Of a stretch of 64,000 nt of DNA, positions 30,939 through 39,874 are shown one piece after another (positions within the stretch are counted from its first letter, which is position 1; each line of letters begins with the position of its first letter). Source of the stretch: Pseudoalteromonas rubra. GTDB taxonomy: Bacteria > Pseudomonadota > Gammaproteobacteria > Enterobacterales > Alteromonadaceae. The stretch lies in the NCBI RefSeq assembly GCF_001482385.1, contig NZ_CP013611.1:2356001-2420000 (forward strand), in the 5' to 3' direction. A program made the translations under genes and the position numbers. The notes under the pieces were generated by a model. The model had not been told where the DNA came from. It ran no database searches and saw nothing but the letters and a program-made list of their open reading frames with translations.

Positions 30939-31048
30939 GTTGACCCCTTTTCCAGTTTGCGTTGCCCCATCTGGCAACGGCTTTCCTCATTCCAAAATAT
31001 GTATGCCGGACCCAGTCAGTCCGGCGTGTAAGCGTTAATGTGCCGGTT

Positions 31049-31972
31049 TTATTCGTTTACGTAATCCAGCCAGCCTTGCGGATCCTCACTTTGTCCTTTA
31101 ACCAAATCAAAGTAAGCCTGCTGCAATTCTGCGGTGATAGGTCCGCGCTGACCATCACCCACCTGGATCTGATCAACACTGCGCACCGGTACCACTTCAG
31201 CCGCAGTGCCCACCATAAAGAACTCGTCTGCCAGATACAGACCCTCACGAGCGATTGGCTCTTCTCTGACTTCATAGCCTCGCGCTTTGGCCAGATGCAT
31301 GATGGTGTCACGAGTCAGGCCCGGCAAGATACTCGCCGTGGTTGGCGGGGTATAGATGATGCCCTTACGGATCACAAACAGGTTCTCGCCAGCACCCTCA
31401 CTGAGATAGCCGTTTACGTCCAGTGCGATACCTTCAACATAACCGTGACGCTTGGCTTCTGCGGTGATCAACTGAGATGACAAATAGTTACCACCTGCTT
31501 TTGCGGCAGTTGGCATCGTATTCGGTGCCAGGCGCTGCCACGAGGAAACACAGGCATCAACCCCATTTTCCAGGCTGCCTTCACCCAGATATGCGCCCCA
31601 CTCCATCGCCGCGACAGTGACCTCGGCCCGGTGTGATTTTGGATGCACCCCCAAACCAACGTGACCTAAAAAGGCAAATGGACGCAGATAGGCATTGGTG
31701 AAGCCATTTTTAGCCACCGCGGCTTTACACGCCTGCATAATCTCTTCCTGCGTGTAAGGGATCTCGATGCGATAGATTTTGGCCGAGTCAAATAAGCGCT
31801 GAATGTGATCCTTCAGACGGAAAATAGCCGGACCCTTTGGCGTATCGTACGCTCGGATCCCTTCAAATACGGAGCTACCATAATGAATGGCGTGACTGAG
31901 CACATGTGTGGTTGCTTGCTCATATGGGATCAATTCGCCGTTGTGCCAAATGTATTGTGAAGTTTGTGTCAT
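31049..31972 (-). CDS. ilvE: Branched-chain amino acid aminotransferase
   Basis: Final transamination step for isoleucine, valine and leucine. The 307 residues belong to fold-IV PLP enzymes; the cofactor lysine lies in AAKAGGNYLSSQL, and HYGSSVFEGIRAY and the C-terminal GTAAEVVPVR are family hallmarks. The length equals that of E. coli IlvE. It lies 18 bases after ilvM. The gap to ilvD (30939-31048) holds no clear terminator. Confidence 0.97.
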   Translation of the reverse strand: MTQTSQYIWHNGELIPYEQATTHVLSHAIHYGSSVFEGIRAYDTPKGPAIFRLKDHIQRLFDSAKIYRIEIPYTQEEIMQACKAAVAKNGFTNAYLRPFAFLGHVGLGVHPKSHRAEVTVAAMEWGAYLGEGSLENGVDACVSSWQRLAPNTMPTAAKAGGNYLSSQLITAEAKRHGYVEGIALDVNGYLSEGAGENLFVIRKGIIYTPPTTASILPGLTRDTIMHLAKARGYEVREEPIAREGLYLADEFFMVGTAAEVVPVRSVDQIQVGDGQRGPITAELQQAYFDLVKGQSEDPQGWLDYVNE

Positions 31973-31990
31973 TATTTAAAACCTTATTTA

Positions 31991-32230
31991 TTATATTGCC
32001 TGCTGTAGTGTGTGCAGATCGACTGATTGCACTTCAACAAGCTTATTTAATTGTGACGTCAATAGATAGATAGGTTTGTCACTATCTACTGTCATTTTGA
32101 CGTGAAATAACTCTTCGTGGCCCTGGAGCTCCAGTTGCGTCAGGCGAAACCCGCGATGACGGGCGACGCGTAAAAAACGCTCGACTGCGATGGCTTGATT
32201 GTTTACCGCTACGGTGAGTTGATGTTTCAT
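31991..32230 (-). CDS. ilvM: Acetolactate synthase II small subunit
   Basis: Regulatory ACT-domain subunit of the IlvGM acetohydroxyacid synthase. It has 79 residues, close to E. coli IlvM (87), and the pattern VERFLRVARHRGFRL is typical. GGAGCGAATACC precedes the ATG. It lies 28 bases after ilvG. In E. coli this isozyme is insensitive to valine; whether that holds here cannot be read from the sequence. Confidence 0.9.
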   Translation of the reverse strand: MKHQLTVAVNNQAIAVERFLRVARHRGFRLTQLELQGHEELFHVKMTVDSDKPIYLLTSQLNKLVEVQSVDLHTLQQAI

Positions 32231-32258
32231 GGTATTCGCTCCGTCAAAGGAAATAAGT

Positions 32259-33926
32259 TTAGTTTTGCTGCTGCGATTGCGTCATCATTTCATGATTAGC
32301 CGCGCCTGGCGGTACCAATGGCCAGACGTTTTCTTTGTCGTCGATGCAAGCGTGCAATATATAAGGTCCCGTGGAAGCCAATAGTGCATCAACTGCACCA
32401 TCGACCTCATCGGCACGGGTGATGGTCTGCCCCGGGATCCCAAACACTGCCGCCAGTTGTACAAAATCCGGATTGTCTGACAAATTGGTCTCACTATAGC
32501 GGCCATCAAAAAAGAGCTGCTGCCACTGGCGTACCATACCCAGACGTTGGTTATCGAGAATGACAATTTTGACCGGTAAGTTATTGCGCCGTATCGTTGC
32601 CAGCTCCTGAATATTCATCATGATGGAGCCATCACCAGAGACCGTGATCACCATATCATCAGGCCGGGCAACCTGAGCACCGATGGCAGCCGGTAAACCG
32701 AACCCCATAGTCCCAGCTCCCCCACTGCTCAGGTGATTACTTGGGTGACTAAAGCGCATATGTTGTGCCACCCACATCTGGTGCTGACCCACATCGCAAC
32801 ACACCACCCCAGTATCCGGCATCAAACGGCTCAGGCGATTAAGCAAATAAGGTGCAAACACTTTGTCGCCGGGGTAGTCGTAGCGCCAGGCGTGCTGCTC
32901 AGCCAGTGCGCTGATATGAGCACGCCACGGCGCCGGAGCCAGTTCGCCCTGTAATAAAGGCAGCGACACTTTCAAATCGGCGATCAGTGAAGCCGCAGCG
33001 GGTTTACGCTTACCAACTTCGGCCGGGTCAATATCCAGGTGGATCACTTTGGCCGCAGCGGCAAACTTGGCCAGGTTGCCGGTTACCCGGTCGTCAAAGC
33101 GCGCACCGATACAAACCAGCAAATCACATTCTTGCACTGCCAGATTGGCTGCCTGACCACCGTGCATTCCCAACATACCCAGGTCGTAGGCATAATCAGG
33201 TTTTACACTGCCAAGTGCTTTCAAGGTCGACACGGCTGGCATCTGTGTACGCTGCAAAAAAGCCATCAACTCAGCTTGTGCATCTGCACTGTGAACACCG
33301 CCCCCCACATAAGCAACCGGCTTTTTCGCCTGAGCTAACAACTCGTTGGCTTTGTCCAACTCAAAGCTCGACAGCGGAGCTGGCTGGTGCGCTTCGGCCT
33401 GCCAACCATGAACAGGGACCTGTGCCTGTTGAATGTCTTTAGGGATATCAACCAATACCGGGCCGGGGCGGCCCGATTGCGCAATGTGCATGGCCTCCTG
33501 CAACACCTCAGCCAGGTCTTCACCACGCTCGACCATAAAGCTGTGCTTGGTACAAGACAACGACATACCCAAGACATCGACTTCCTGAAAAGCATCTGAG
33601 CCAATCGCTGCGGTAGGAACTTGTCCGGTGATCGCAAGCAAGGGCACTGAGTCCATCATGGCATCAGCCAGCGCCGTCACCAGATTGGTTGCGCCCGGAC
33701 CTGAAGTAGCAAAACATACACCCAGCTTACCTGTGCTTCTGGCATAGCCAACCGCAGCAAACCCTGCGCCTTGCTCGTGACGCGTCAGGTAATGCTTTAG
33801 TGGCGCACCGTATAACGCATCGTAAATCGGCATGATGGCACCACCCGGATACCCGAATACTGAACTCACCCCTTGTTTTACTAACATGTCTATTACCAAT
33901 TGTGCGCCTGTCATTGTTTTGCCCAT
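32259..33926 (-). CDS. ilvG: Acetolactate synthase II large subunit
   Basis: ThDP-dependent catalytic subunit making acetolactate and acetohydroxybutyrate. The frame is intact at 555 residues, unlike ilvG of E. coli K-12, which is broken by a frameshift. Visible are the N-terminal catalytic Glu region ([16 protein letters not shown]), the FAD/central domain, and the ThDP-binding [19 protein letters not shown]. Two starts are possible, 33926 (AAAGGG upstream) or four codons later. It is the first structural gene after the attenuator. Confidence 0.97.
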   Translation of the reverse strand: MGKTMTGAQLVIDMLVKQGVSSVFGYPGGAIMPIYDALYGAPLKHYLTRHEQGAGFAAVGYARSTGKLGVCFATSGPGATNLVTALADAMMDSVPLLAITGQVPTAAIGSDAFQEVDVLGMSLSCTKHSFMVERGEDLAEVLQEAMHIAQSGRPGPVLVDIPKDIQQAQVPVHGWQAEAHQPAPLSSFELDKANELLAQAKKPVAYVGGGVHSADAQAELMAFLQRTQMPAVSTLKALGSVKPDYAYDLGMLGMHGGQAANLAVQECDLLVCIGARFDDRVTGNLAKFAAAAKVIHLDIDPAEVGKRKPAAASLIADLKVSLPLLQGELAPAPWRAHISALAEQHAWRYDYPGDKVFAPYLLNRLSRLMPDTGVVCCDVGQHQMWVAQHMRFSHPSNHLSSGGAGTMGFGLPAAIGAQVARPDDMVITVSGDGSIMMNIQELATIRRNNLPVKIVILDNQRLGMVRQWQQLFFDGRYSETNLSDNPDFVQLAAVFGIPGQTITRADEVDGAVDALLASTGPYILHACIDDKENVWPLVPPGAANHEMMTQSQQQN

Positions 33927-33970
33927 TGCCCTTTGTCTTTGAATTTGAATTTGAATTTGGCCCTAAAACG

Positions 33971-34007
33971 AAAAAGCCCCCCGAACTTTTCAGTGCGGGG
34001 GGCTTTT
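33971..34007 (-). terminator. ilv operon attenuator (leader terminator)
   Basis: A perfect 13-bp stem AAAAAGCCCCCCG / CGGGGGGCTTTTT followed by TCGTTTT on the minus strand. It lies between the ilvL leader peptide and ilvG, 23 bases after the ilvL stop. It is the premature terminator controlled by ribosome stalling on the leader. Confidence 0.92.
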
Positions 34008-34029
34008 TGCTAATACTTTTCGAACAGCA

Positions 34030-34101
34030 CTAACCAGCCCCCGCGGTAATAATAATCACCACGTTGATAATCACGACTAGTAGAGAAACTGTTTTTAACA
34101 T
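34030..34101 (-). CDS. ilvL: ilvGMEDA operon leader peptide
   Basis: A 23-residue peptide whose sequence is nearly all regulatory codons: after MLKTVS it reads LLVVIIN, then VVIIIT, ending AGAG. It has 5 Ile, 5 Val and 3 Leu codons. When charged branched-chain tRNAs are scarce the ribosome stalls and the downstream terminator (33971-34007) does not form. An AGAAGAG site precedes the ATG. The size is similar to E. coli IlvL (32 residues), with unrelated flanks. Confidence 0.92.
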   Translation of the reverse strand: MLKTVSLLVVIINVVIIITAGAG

Positions 34102-34170
34102 GTCACTGCTCTTCTGAAAAAACGAATACCTTGCACGTGCGCTAAGCGCTCTGTTGTGCTCTTTTTCTAT

Positions 34171-34199
34171 TATTAACCCGTAGCCACCCAACAAGTCAA
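34171..34199 (-). promoter_or_regulatory. Sigma-70 promoter of the ilv operon
   Basis: Minus strand TTGACT (34199-34194), 17 bases, TTAATA (34176-34171). The start would be near 34164, leaving a leader of about 60 bases before ilvL. The rest of the ilvL-traB gap (34200-34431) is AT-rich with no ORF I can support. Confidence 0.7.
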
Positions 34200-34431
34200 C
34201 CCTAAAAATTATGCTCATTTCCTTACTTGAATTGCACAAAAACAAAACAAAATTCAAAATAACATCAAAATAAGGATAAAAAATACCAAATATAAACACA
34301 CCACCTGGAATAAACTAAAGTGAGTGTTTTTTCCCACACGATTCATTCTTGCTCATCACAACATTAAATTTTTATGATTTACTCCGGGAATTGATTATGA
34401 TGTGCCCAGTTTTGAACATTTGGAGGGAACC

Positions 34432-35313
34432 ATGCCTCACTTTATTCGCCTGACACAGTTTATCTTTACACTCTTTTTGTTACTCCTCAGCCAGATTGCT
34501 ATCGCACAACCTGCACTATGGAGCGTAGAAAAAAACGGCATCACGTCTTACCTGTTTGGTACTGTACACGTTGGAGATAGCACAATGCACGGCCTGGATC
34601 CGCGTATAAAAGCCGCTATAAAAAGCAGTCAAACAGTGGTCGTCGAGCTCAATACCGAAGCCATTAGCCCCCTGGAGCTACAACGCAAAACCTTACCTTT
34701 TATGCTGCAAAAACCAGGGAATACACTTCAAACCAGCCTGTCTACGGTGACTTATAAACAAGTAAAAGATTATCTCTCTAAGCGCAAAATCGATATCGCG
34801 CTGTTTGAAAGCTATCAGCCCTGGTCTGTTATGCTCACCATTCTGCGACTCGAGTATCAACAAGCGGGATTCAGTGAAGACTATGGCATTGATAAGCAAA
34901 TAATCGAGTATGCCACCCGCATCAAAAAGCCCATCATGGAATTGGAAAGTCTGGAACAACAGCTGACCTTGTTCAGTACTTTGGGCGATCAAAACGATGC
35001 CATGATTGCCGACACACTGAAGCAGGTTGAGGACTTTGAGCGATACTTCACCCAAATGATAACAGCCTGGAAACAAGGCAATTATCAGAAACTAAATACC
35101 TTTTATAAACTGAGTTTTGATGACTCCGAGTATGGCCAGCACGCCGAGCAAGTCATGCTCATTCAACGTAATAACAACTGGGTAGCGACATTGACACCCA
35201 GACTGGCCAAATCAGCGCATTTTATCGCCGTGGGTGCGCTACATTTACCACAGCAGCATGGACTGCTTACTCAGCTGACAGCACGAGGGTTCACCGTTCA
35301 ACGGGTCAAGTAA
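34432..35313 (+). CDS. TraB/GumN family protein
   Basis: A 293-residue secreted or periplasmic protein of the TraB/GumN family, whose members resemble metal-dependent proteases (Tiki, EreA-like fold); the substrate is unknown. It has a signal peptide (about 1-25, ending AIAQP). Conserved family segments are YLFGTVHVGDS (the GxxH-type motif), VVVELN in the N-terminal half and AVGALHLPQQHGL near the C-terminus. The ATG at 34432 was chosen because GGAGGG precedes it; the frame extends 10 codons further. It may be transcribed with the next gene 97 bases on. Confidence 0.88.
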   Translation: MPHFIRLTQFIFTLFLLLLSQIAIAQPALWSVEKNGITSYLFGTVHVGDSTMHGLDPRIKAAIKSSQTVVVELNTEAISPLELQRKTLPFMLQKPGNTLQTSLSTVTYKQVKDYLSKRKIDIALFESYQPWSVMLTILRLEYQQAGFSEDYGIDKQIIEYATRIKKPIMELESLEQQLTLFSTLGDQNDAMIADTLKQVEDFERYFTQMITAWKQGNYQKLNTFYKLSFDDSEYGQHAEQVMLIQRNNNWVATLTPRLAKSAHFIAVGALHLPQQHGLLTQLTARGFTVQRVK

Positions 35314-35410
35314 TGCACTTAAAAGCGACTTTATTTACATTGCTTTTAAACCTTTGTGTTTTAACCCGCGTCATACAGATATCAAAACGACAGAATGGAA
35401 GAACAACAGG

Positions 35411-36025
35411 ATGAGAAAAAATCTGATAACTGCGGCACTGTTGGTGCTAAGTGCCACCACTCAGGCTAAAGAGACACGCACACTAACACAGACCTTTGAA
35501 CTGGCCGACAGCACAGAGCTCGAGATCCAGTTTCCTATTGGTAAATTAAAAACACAAACGCATTCAGGCAAAACCATCGAGGTCACCATTGAACTCGAAC
35601 CCGTCGAGCATGACATAGATAAAGTGACGGATGCACTGGAAGACGTGCAACTGGCAAGCCGCCGGGCAGGCAACGAGCTTAGCCTGAGCCTCAACAGTAA
35701 GTATGTAAAACAGGACTGGACAGTGAAAGTCCCTGAGTCAATGGAGCTAGATGTCGAGGTAGATGTTGGCAATGTTAAATTGCTCGGATTAAATAATGAC
35801 GCCGATGTCGAAGTGGGAGTCGGCAATGTCACGATAGAAGCAGACGCCAAAGACTTCCGACGTGTACGATTCGATTCTGGTGTCGGTAAAACCAAGCTCT
35901 CTGACTTGCCGGGTAACGCTGAAACGGAACGCAATATGGTCGGTGAAACTTTACGCTATCATGGCCAGGGGGAGCATAGCCTGGATATCGAAGTCGGTGT
36001 TGGCAACATTAAGTTGCGTCGCTGA
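35411..36025 (+). CDS. Secreted beta-rich protein, DUF4097-like
   Basis: From the ATG at 35411 the protein has 204 residues with a signal peptide (about 1-19, ending ATTQA). The mature part is a repetitive beta structure with recurring VGVGNV/VDVGNV units (about 117-135, 145 and 190) and alternating charged residues. This resembles DUF4097/DUF2807-type beta-helical adhesin-like proteins. The function is unknown. The last 17 bases overlap the 3' end of the convergent histidine kinase gene. Confidence 0.7.
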   Translation: MRKNLITAALLVLSATTQAKETRTLTQTFELADSTELEIQFPIGKLKTQTHSGKTIEVTIELEPVEHDIDKVTDALEDVQLASRRAGNELSLSLNSKYVKQDWTVKVPESMELDVEVDVGNVKLLGLNNDADVEVGVGNVTIEADAKDFRRVRFDSGVGKTKLSDLPGNAETERNMVGETLRYHGQGEHSLDIEVGVGNIKLRR

Positions 36026-37763
36026 GGGTGAGCACTTTGTGCAGGGCGCGCTCCAATGCTCCCTTTTCAACAGGCTTAAACAAATAATCGGTCGCGCCAA
36101 GCTGCACGGCCGATTTAATTGCCTGCTCTGAGGTATTCGCAGTCAACACCAAAATTGGCGTCGACAACATCAGCGTCTGACGGATCTCTTTAATGGCTTT
36201 AAAACCATCCATAATCGGCATATTCAAGTCCATCAGGATCACATCAAAAGACTGGTGCGCCAATACCTCAATGGCCTGTCCCCCATGACTCACATGAATA
36301 CTGGTTAGCTCCATGTTATCCAACATTTTTTCAATAATTTTGGCATTCAATTGATTGTCTTCCACCAGCAGCACTTTATGGTGGGTCAGTCCACTTACCG
36401 GCTCCGGCTCCGGGAGTCGCTTCAGCGGCAAACTCAAAGATGCTTTTGTACCATGCGGTTCACAGGGTAAAAAAGTCAACTCACCAGACATAATCGCCAG
36501 CAACAAGTTGCAACGGGCTAGCCCCAGTTGCAGCCCCTGATAATGGTGGCCATCCGGGCTGATGCCCGACGCAGATGCTTTGATCTGCACCACATTAAAT
36601 CCGGGCCCGCTGTCTTCTACTTCACAGAAAAAACGCCAGTTGAACTCATCCTCTTCCGGATTGACAGGCTCCACGCGGGCGGACAATCTCACCGTGCCTT
36701 GCTCGGTGAATTTAACGGCATTGTCGAGTAGCTGACCAATAACCCAGCTCAGGCGTTCATGATCACAGGCAAATATTTTTTCCGTGTGGCTGCTAAAGTG
36801 ATAGCTAAAATCCAGGCCTTTCTCTCTGGCCAGCAGACGATAAGTGGCCACAGGCTGACCCAGAGTATCGGTCAGCCTGGCCGGGTGACAATTTAACTCT
36901 GGTTGCTGTTCGTCAGACAAGCGGTTGTAGTCCTCCACAGACGCGATCAAGGCCTTCAATTGCTGGGCTGCTTTATTCGCTTGTGCAAGGTAGCTGTCAC
37001 GCTGTGATTCCTGATACAAGTGCAGATACCCCAGCACAGCCTGCAAGGGCGTCCGCAATTCGTGACTGGCGCGAGCCAGAAACATGGCGCGACTTTGGTT
37101 GGCATGCTCAGCTTTCAGGCGTGTTTGCTGCAAGCGGTCTATCGCGCTGGCGATGCTGCGTTCCATAGGGAAAAATATCCACTTAATCTCAGCGAGCAGC
37201 AAAGCCAACCCCAGTAACCACATCAGCAGTTGCAGGTTCCTCAGTTTCTCAAGTTTTTCATTGGTAAACTGCTCAAACAACAACACCGCATGATCTAAGC
37301 CCTGCAACAACAGTTGAGAGCGGATATGGATCTCCTGGCTCTGATCTAAATCAGGCTGACTGGCAACGCCGGACAACAGCGCCAAATATTGTTTTAATTG
37401 CCTGTCCAAATCACCCGGCTGCGCGAAATACCATTGATAAAGCTCGGCATTGAGGTGCTTGTATTGCTCGCCATCGCGCATGAGCAAAAAATCATGGTTG
37501 GCTTGCATAAGCTGCAGCGCATTGTTCAGTGCCTGACGATCTGCCGTCACGTTGTGTTCGCGCATGATGATGACATACTCCAGGTGCAATGCGGCTTTTT
37601 GCGACAGCATGCGCTGCATACCTGCAACATTGATCACTCTGGCAACCTGTTTTTGCTGATCCAGCAGATACAAAGTCAGGCCAGTCGTCATCGTCAACAC
37701 CAGCAACATGATCACCAGTGCGACCAGGTATTTCAGGCGATAGCGTGTAACCAGATTGTCCAA
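36009..37763 (-). CDS. Hybrid sensor histidine kinase with PilJ-type sensor
   Basis: Inner-membrane two-component kinase of 584 residues. Order: helix (about 12-35), periplasmic PilJ/NarX-like four-helix sensor (about 36-180, with VINVAGMQRMLSQKAAL), second helix (about 178-200), HisKA with the phospho-acceptor His234 in ASHELRTP, HATPase with N-box Asn348 (LLDNAVKF) and EDSGPGF, and a C-terminal receiver (about 463-580) with Asp512 in LMDLNMP. The start is set at a TTG at 37763 because GGGAGGG lies 5 bases upstream and because further upstream the frame runs into the promoter region of the lysine riboswitch. No HPt or partner regulator is adjacent. Confidence 0.88.
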   Translation of the reverse strand: MDNLVTRYRLKYLVALVIMLLVLTMTTGLTLYLLDQQKQVARVINVAGMQRMLSQKAALHLEYVIIMREHNVTADRQALNNALQLMQANHDFLLMRDGEQYKHLNAELYQWYFAQPGDLDRQLKQYLALLSGVASQPDLDQSQEIHIRSQLLLQGLDHAVLLFEQFTNEKLEKLRNLQLLMWLLGLALLLAEIKWIFFPMERSIASAIDRLQQTRLKAEHANQSRAMFLARASHELRTPLQAVLGYLHLYQESQRDSYLAQANKAAQQLKALIASVEDYNRLSDEQQPELNCHPARLTDTLGQPVATYRLLAREKGLDFSYHFSSHTEKIFACDHERLSWVIGQLLDNAVKFTEQGTVRLSARVEPVNPEEDEFNWRFFCEVEDSGPGFNVVQIKASASGISPDGHHYQGLQLGLARCNLLLAIMSGELTFLPCEPHGTKASLSLPLKRLPEPEPVSGLTHHKVLLVEDNQLNAKIIEKMLDNMELTSIHVSHGGQAIEVLAHQSFDVILMDLNMPIMDGFKAIKEIRQTLMLSTPILVLTANTSEQAIKSAVQLGATDYLFKPVEKGALERALHKVLTLSDAT

Positions 37764-37932
37764 ATTATCCCTCCCAAAACCAGCCGGATCATCCAAGCGC
37801 CAGACTCTTTCCCAGTTTAGATTAAATTTCAAACTTTTGCTGAGAGTGACTTGACACCCAGACGGCCAAAATGTTTCAATGCGCCCGTACCCTATTTTAT
37901 CCAGACGGCCATGCATCTAAAAAGTGTGGACG

Positions 37933-38115
37933 TCTTAGGGCTGGAAGAGGTGCGTTATTCAGGTATTTGAATGGAGGAGAGCAAACTCCTGTGAAATTCA
38001 AAGAGGGGAATTAACGCCGAGAAGCACTGCGCTTTGCTTGCGTACTGCTTCGGGCGACTGGGTTGAATCCCAGCGACTGTCACCAACACATTTGGTGGAG
38101 AGCTTCTGGTCTTAG
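37933..38115 (+). promoter_or_regulatory. Lysine riboswitch aptamer (L box)
   Basis: The conserved core is plain: AGAGGTGCGTTATTC, GGAGGAG with CTCCTGTGA, AGAGGGGAATTAACGCCGA, a variable hairpin (GAAGCA.../TGCTTC), GGGTTGAATCCC, ACTGTCACCAA and TTTGGTGGAGAGCTTCTGG. These match the L-box consensus and E. coli lysC leader in order. P1 can form between CTGGAAG (37940-37946) and CTTCTGG (38103-38109). Lysine binding to this RNA should lower expression of the downstream cassette. It lies about 110 bases before the DapA-like start. Confidence 0.93.
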
Positions 38116-38172
38116 AAACAATATGGCCAGCAGCCTATTCTTTTTAAGTCCATTGCTCTTCGAATTTTAAAC

Positions 38173-38226
38173 GGTTCGGAGTAGGACGCTTTCCTGACTA
38201 CCGGACCAGCAAGAAGTTCGGTAGAG
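38173..38226 (+). promoter_or_regulatory. Expression platform of the lysine riboswitch, probable translational switch
   Basis: Two mutually exclusive hairpins are visible. In one, GGTTCG-ga-GTAG (38173-38184) pairs with CTACCGGACC (38198-38207). In the other, CTACCG (38198-38203) pairs with CGGTAG (38219-38224) just before the ATG at 38227, hiding the ribosome binding region. No terminator with a T run is present between aptamer and gene. This favours control of translation rather than transcription. It is an inference from pairing by eye. Confidence 0.55.
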
Positions 38227-39123
38227 ATGAAATCACACATTCAGTTATCTGATCAGTTATCTGACTACCCGTTATGGACGGCCCTTGTCACACCTTTTGA
38301 CGCGTGCGATCAGGTCGATTATCACAGTTTACAGCAACTCGTTGCTCAGCAAGTTGAAGCCAACAATGGCATCTTGCTGCTTGGCAGTACCGGTGAAGGC
38401 CTTGCCCTGACTCTGTCCGAGCAGAAAAAAATCGTTGAGTTTGTCTGTTCGCTTGCACCTCAGGTCCCCATTATGGTTGCCGTCGGCGGCATCAATCTGG
38501 CGGCCCAGCTGGAGTGGGTCGAGTTTTGTAATACGCAACCCATCGATGCGCTGTTGCTTGGCTCTCCATTGTACGCCAAACCCGGTGTCGTTGGTCAGAC
38601 CCATTGGTTTGATGCCCTGCTCAGCGCAGCAAACGTCCCCTGCATGATATACAACGTGCCAGGGCGCAGTGCCGTTGCCATAGCACCTGAAGTGCTAACG
38701 AACCTGGCACATCATGACAACCTGTGGGCGCTCAAAGAAGCCAGCGGCGATATTGCCACGTTTGAAGCATTTCGTCGTGCCTTACCCAGCCTGGCGATAT
38801 ACAGCGGTGATGATGCATTGCTGCCTTACTTTGCACAGGCAGGCGCGGCCGGATTGGTGTCAGTGGCATCGAATGCCTGGCCTGGCCAAACTGCCGAATT
38901 TGTCCGCCGTGCGTTAAGCGGCACCAGTCCTAACCTGTTCACTACCTGGGCCGATGCCATCAGCAGCTTGTTTGCCGTTGCCAACCCTATCCCGGTAAAG
39001 ACACTGATGCATTTGCAGGGCACGCTCACGACGCCCCATCTGAGGCCACCGCTCACGCACCTGGAATTAACCAATCATGCGGCACTGAATGCTGCGAACG
39101 AACAGATTTTATCCTGGAATTAA
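38227..39123 (+). CDS. DapA-family 4-hydroxy-tetrahydrodipicolinate synthase
   Basis: Class I aldolase fold (TIM barrel) of the DapA/NAL family, which condenses pyruvate with aspartate semialdehyde. In the 298 residues are GSTGEG (53-58), Tyr142 and Arg147 in IYNVPGRSAV, and the Schiff-base Lys170 in ALKEASGD. All are as in true DapA. It is the first gene of a tight operon and is directly controlled by a lysine riboswitch, which argues for a lysine-pathway role over other DapA-family reactions. A second, housekeeping dapA probably exists elsewhere, but that cannot be seen here. The ribosome binding site is weak (AAGAAG or GTAGAG), consistent with riboswitch control. Confidence 0.88.
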   Translation: MKSHIQLSDQLSDYPLWTALVTPFDACDQVDYHSLQQLVAQQVEANNGILLLGSTGEGLALTLSEQKKIVEFVCSLAPQVPIMVAVGGINLAAQLEWVEFCNTQPIDALLLGSPLYAKPGVVGQTHWFDALLSAANVPCMIYNVPGRSAVAIAPEVLTNLAHHDNLWALKEASGDIATFEAFRRALPSLAIYSGDDALLPYFAQAGAAGLVSVASNAWPGQTAEFVRRALSGTSPNLFTTWADAISSLFAVANPIPVKTLMHLQGTLTTPHLRPPLTHLELTNHAALNAANEQILSWN

Positions 39124-39133
39124 GAGGCTCCCT

Positions 39134-39874
39134 ATGACCTGGTCAACACTATTAGATAATTTAGAAAATGGTTCACAACGTGCTGCGAACCAAGATGAAC
39201 ACGGCAATTGGCACGCTAATGTCGAAGTCAAAGAAGGTATTCTGGCAGCCTTCCGTGCGGGTCAAAATACCGAATACCCGGGCGGTTTTGTAGACAAAGA
39301 CAATCTTGCCCCACGTGGTTTTGCCGCCGAAGATGCGGTCCGTATGGTCCCCGGAGGCAGCAGCGTGCGTCGTGGCGCTTATGTTGCTTCTGGCACCATC
39401 ATCATGCCGCCAGCCTATGTCAACATTGGCGCATATATCGACACCGGCACTATGGTCGACAGCCATGCACTGGTTGGTTCTTGCGCCCAGATTGGTAAAA
39501 ATGTGCATTTAAGCGCTGCTGTTCAGATTGGCGGCGTATTAGAGCCAGTCGGTGCCAGCCCGGTAGTAGTTGAAGATGATGCGTTCATTGGTGCGGGCTG
39601 TGTGCTAGTTGAAGGTGTAGTCGTAAAACGCGGTGCGGTGCTGGCACCGGGTGTTCGCCTGTCTGCCAGCATTCCAGTGTATGACTGCGTGAATGAGCGT
39701 ACCCTGGAAAAAGGGGAAGCCATTCCGCCTTTTGCCATTGTGATCCCGGGGTCGCGTCCAGCCTCCAGTGACTGGGCCAAAGCACAGGGATTGAGCATGT
39801 CCTGTGCACTGATTGTAAAATACCGTGACGAACAAAGTGATGCGTCGTTAGAACTCGAAGAGGTACTACGCTAA
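39134..39874 (+). CDS. dapD: DapD-type tetrahydrodipicolinate N-acyltransferase
   Basis: Left-handed beta-helix acyltransferase that blocks the amino group of the DapB product with a succinyl (or acetyl) group. The ATG at 39134 has an AGAGG site; 246 residues result. Family segments: RMVPGGSSVRRGAYVASGTIIMP, YVNIGAYIDTGTMVDSHALVGSCAQIGKNVHLS and GGVLEPVGASPVVVEDDAFIGAG. It is shorter than the 274-residue E. coli DapD, mainly at the N-terminal helical domain. The acyl donor cannot be decided from sequence. It begins 10 bases after the DapA-like gene, and its stop overlaps the next start (TAATG). Confidence 0.88.
   Translation: MTWSTLLDNLENGSQRAANQDEHGNWHANVEVKEGILAAFRAGQNTEYPGGFVDKDNLAPRGFAAEDAVRMVPGGSSVRRGAYVASGTIIMPPAYVNIGAYIDTGTMVDSHALVGSCAQIGKNVHLSAAVQIGGVLEPVGASPVVVEDDAFIGAGCVLVEGVVVKRGAVLAPGVRLSASIPVYDCVNERTLEKGEAIPPFAIVIPGSRPASSDWAKAQGLSMSCALIVKYRDEQSDASLELEEVLR

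Noticed and set aside
33941..33959. Three tandem GAATTT units before ilvG
   Set aside because: Too short for a functional repeat array; treated as simple-sequence spacer between attenuator and ilvG.
37940..38115. Reading the structured leader as another riboswitch class (cobalamin or glycine)
   Set aside because: The order of conserved blocks (AGAGGTGC, GGAGGAG, CTCCTGTGA, GTCACCAA, GGTGGAG) is specific to the lysine riboswitch.
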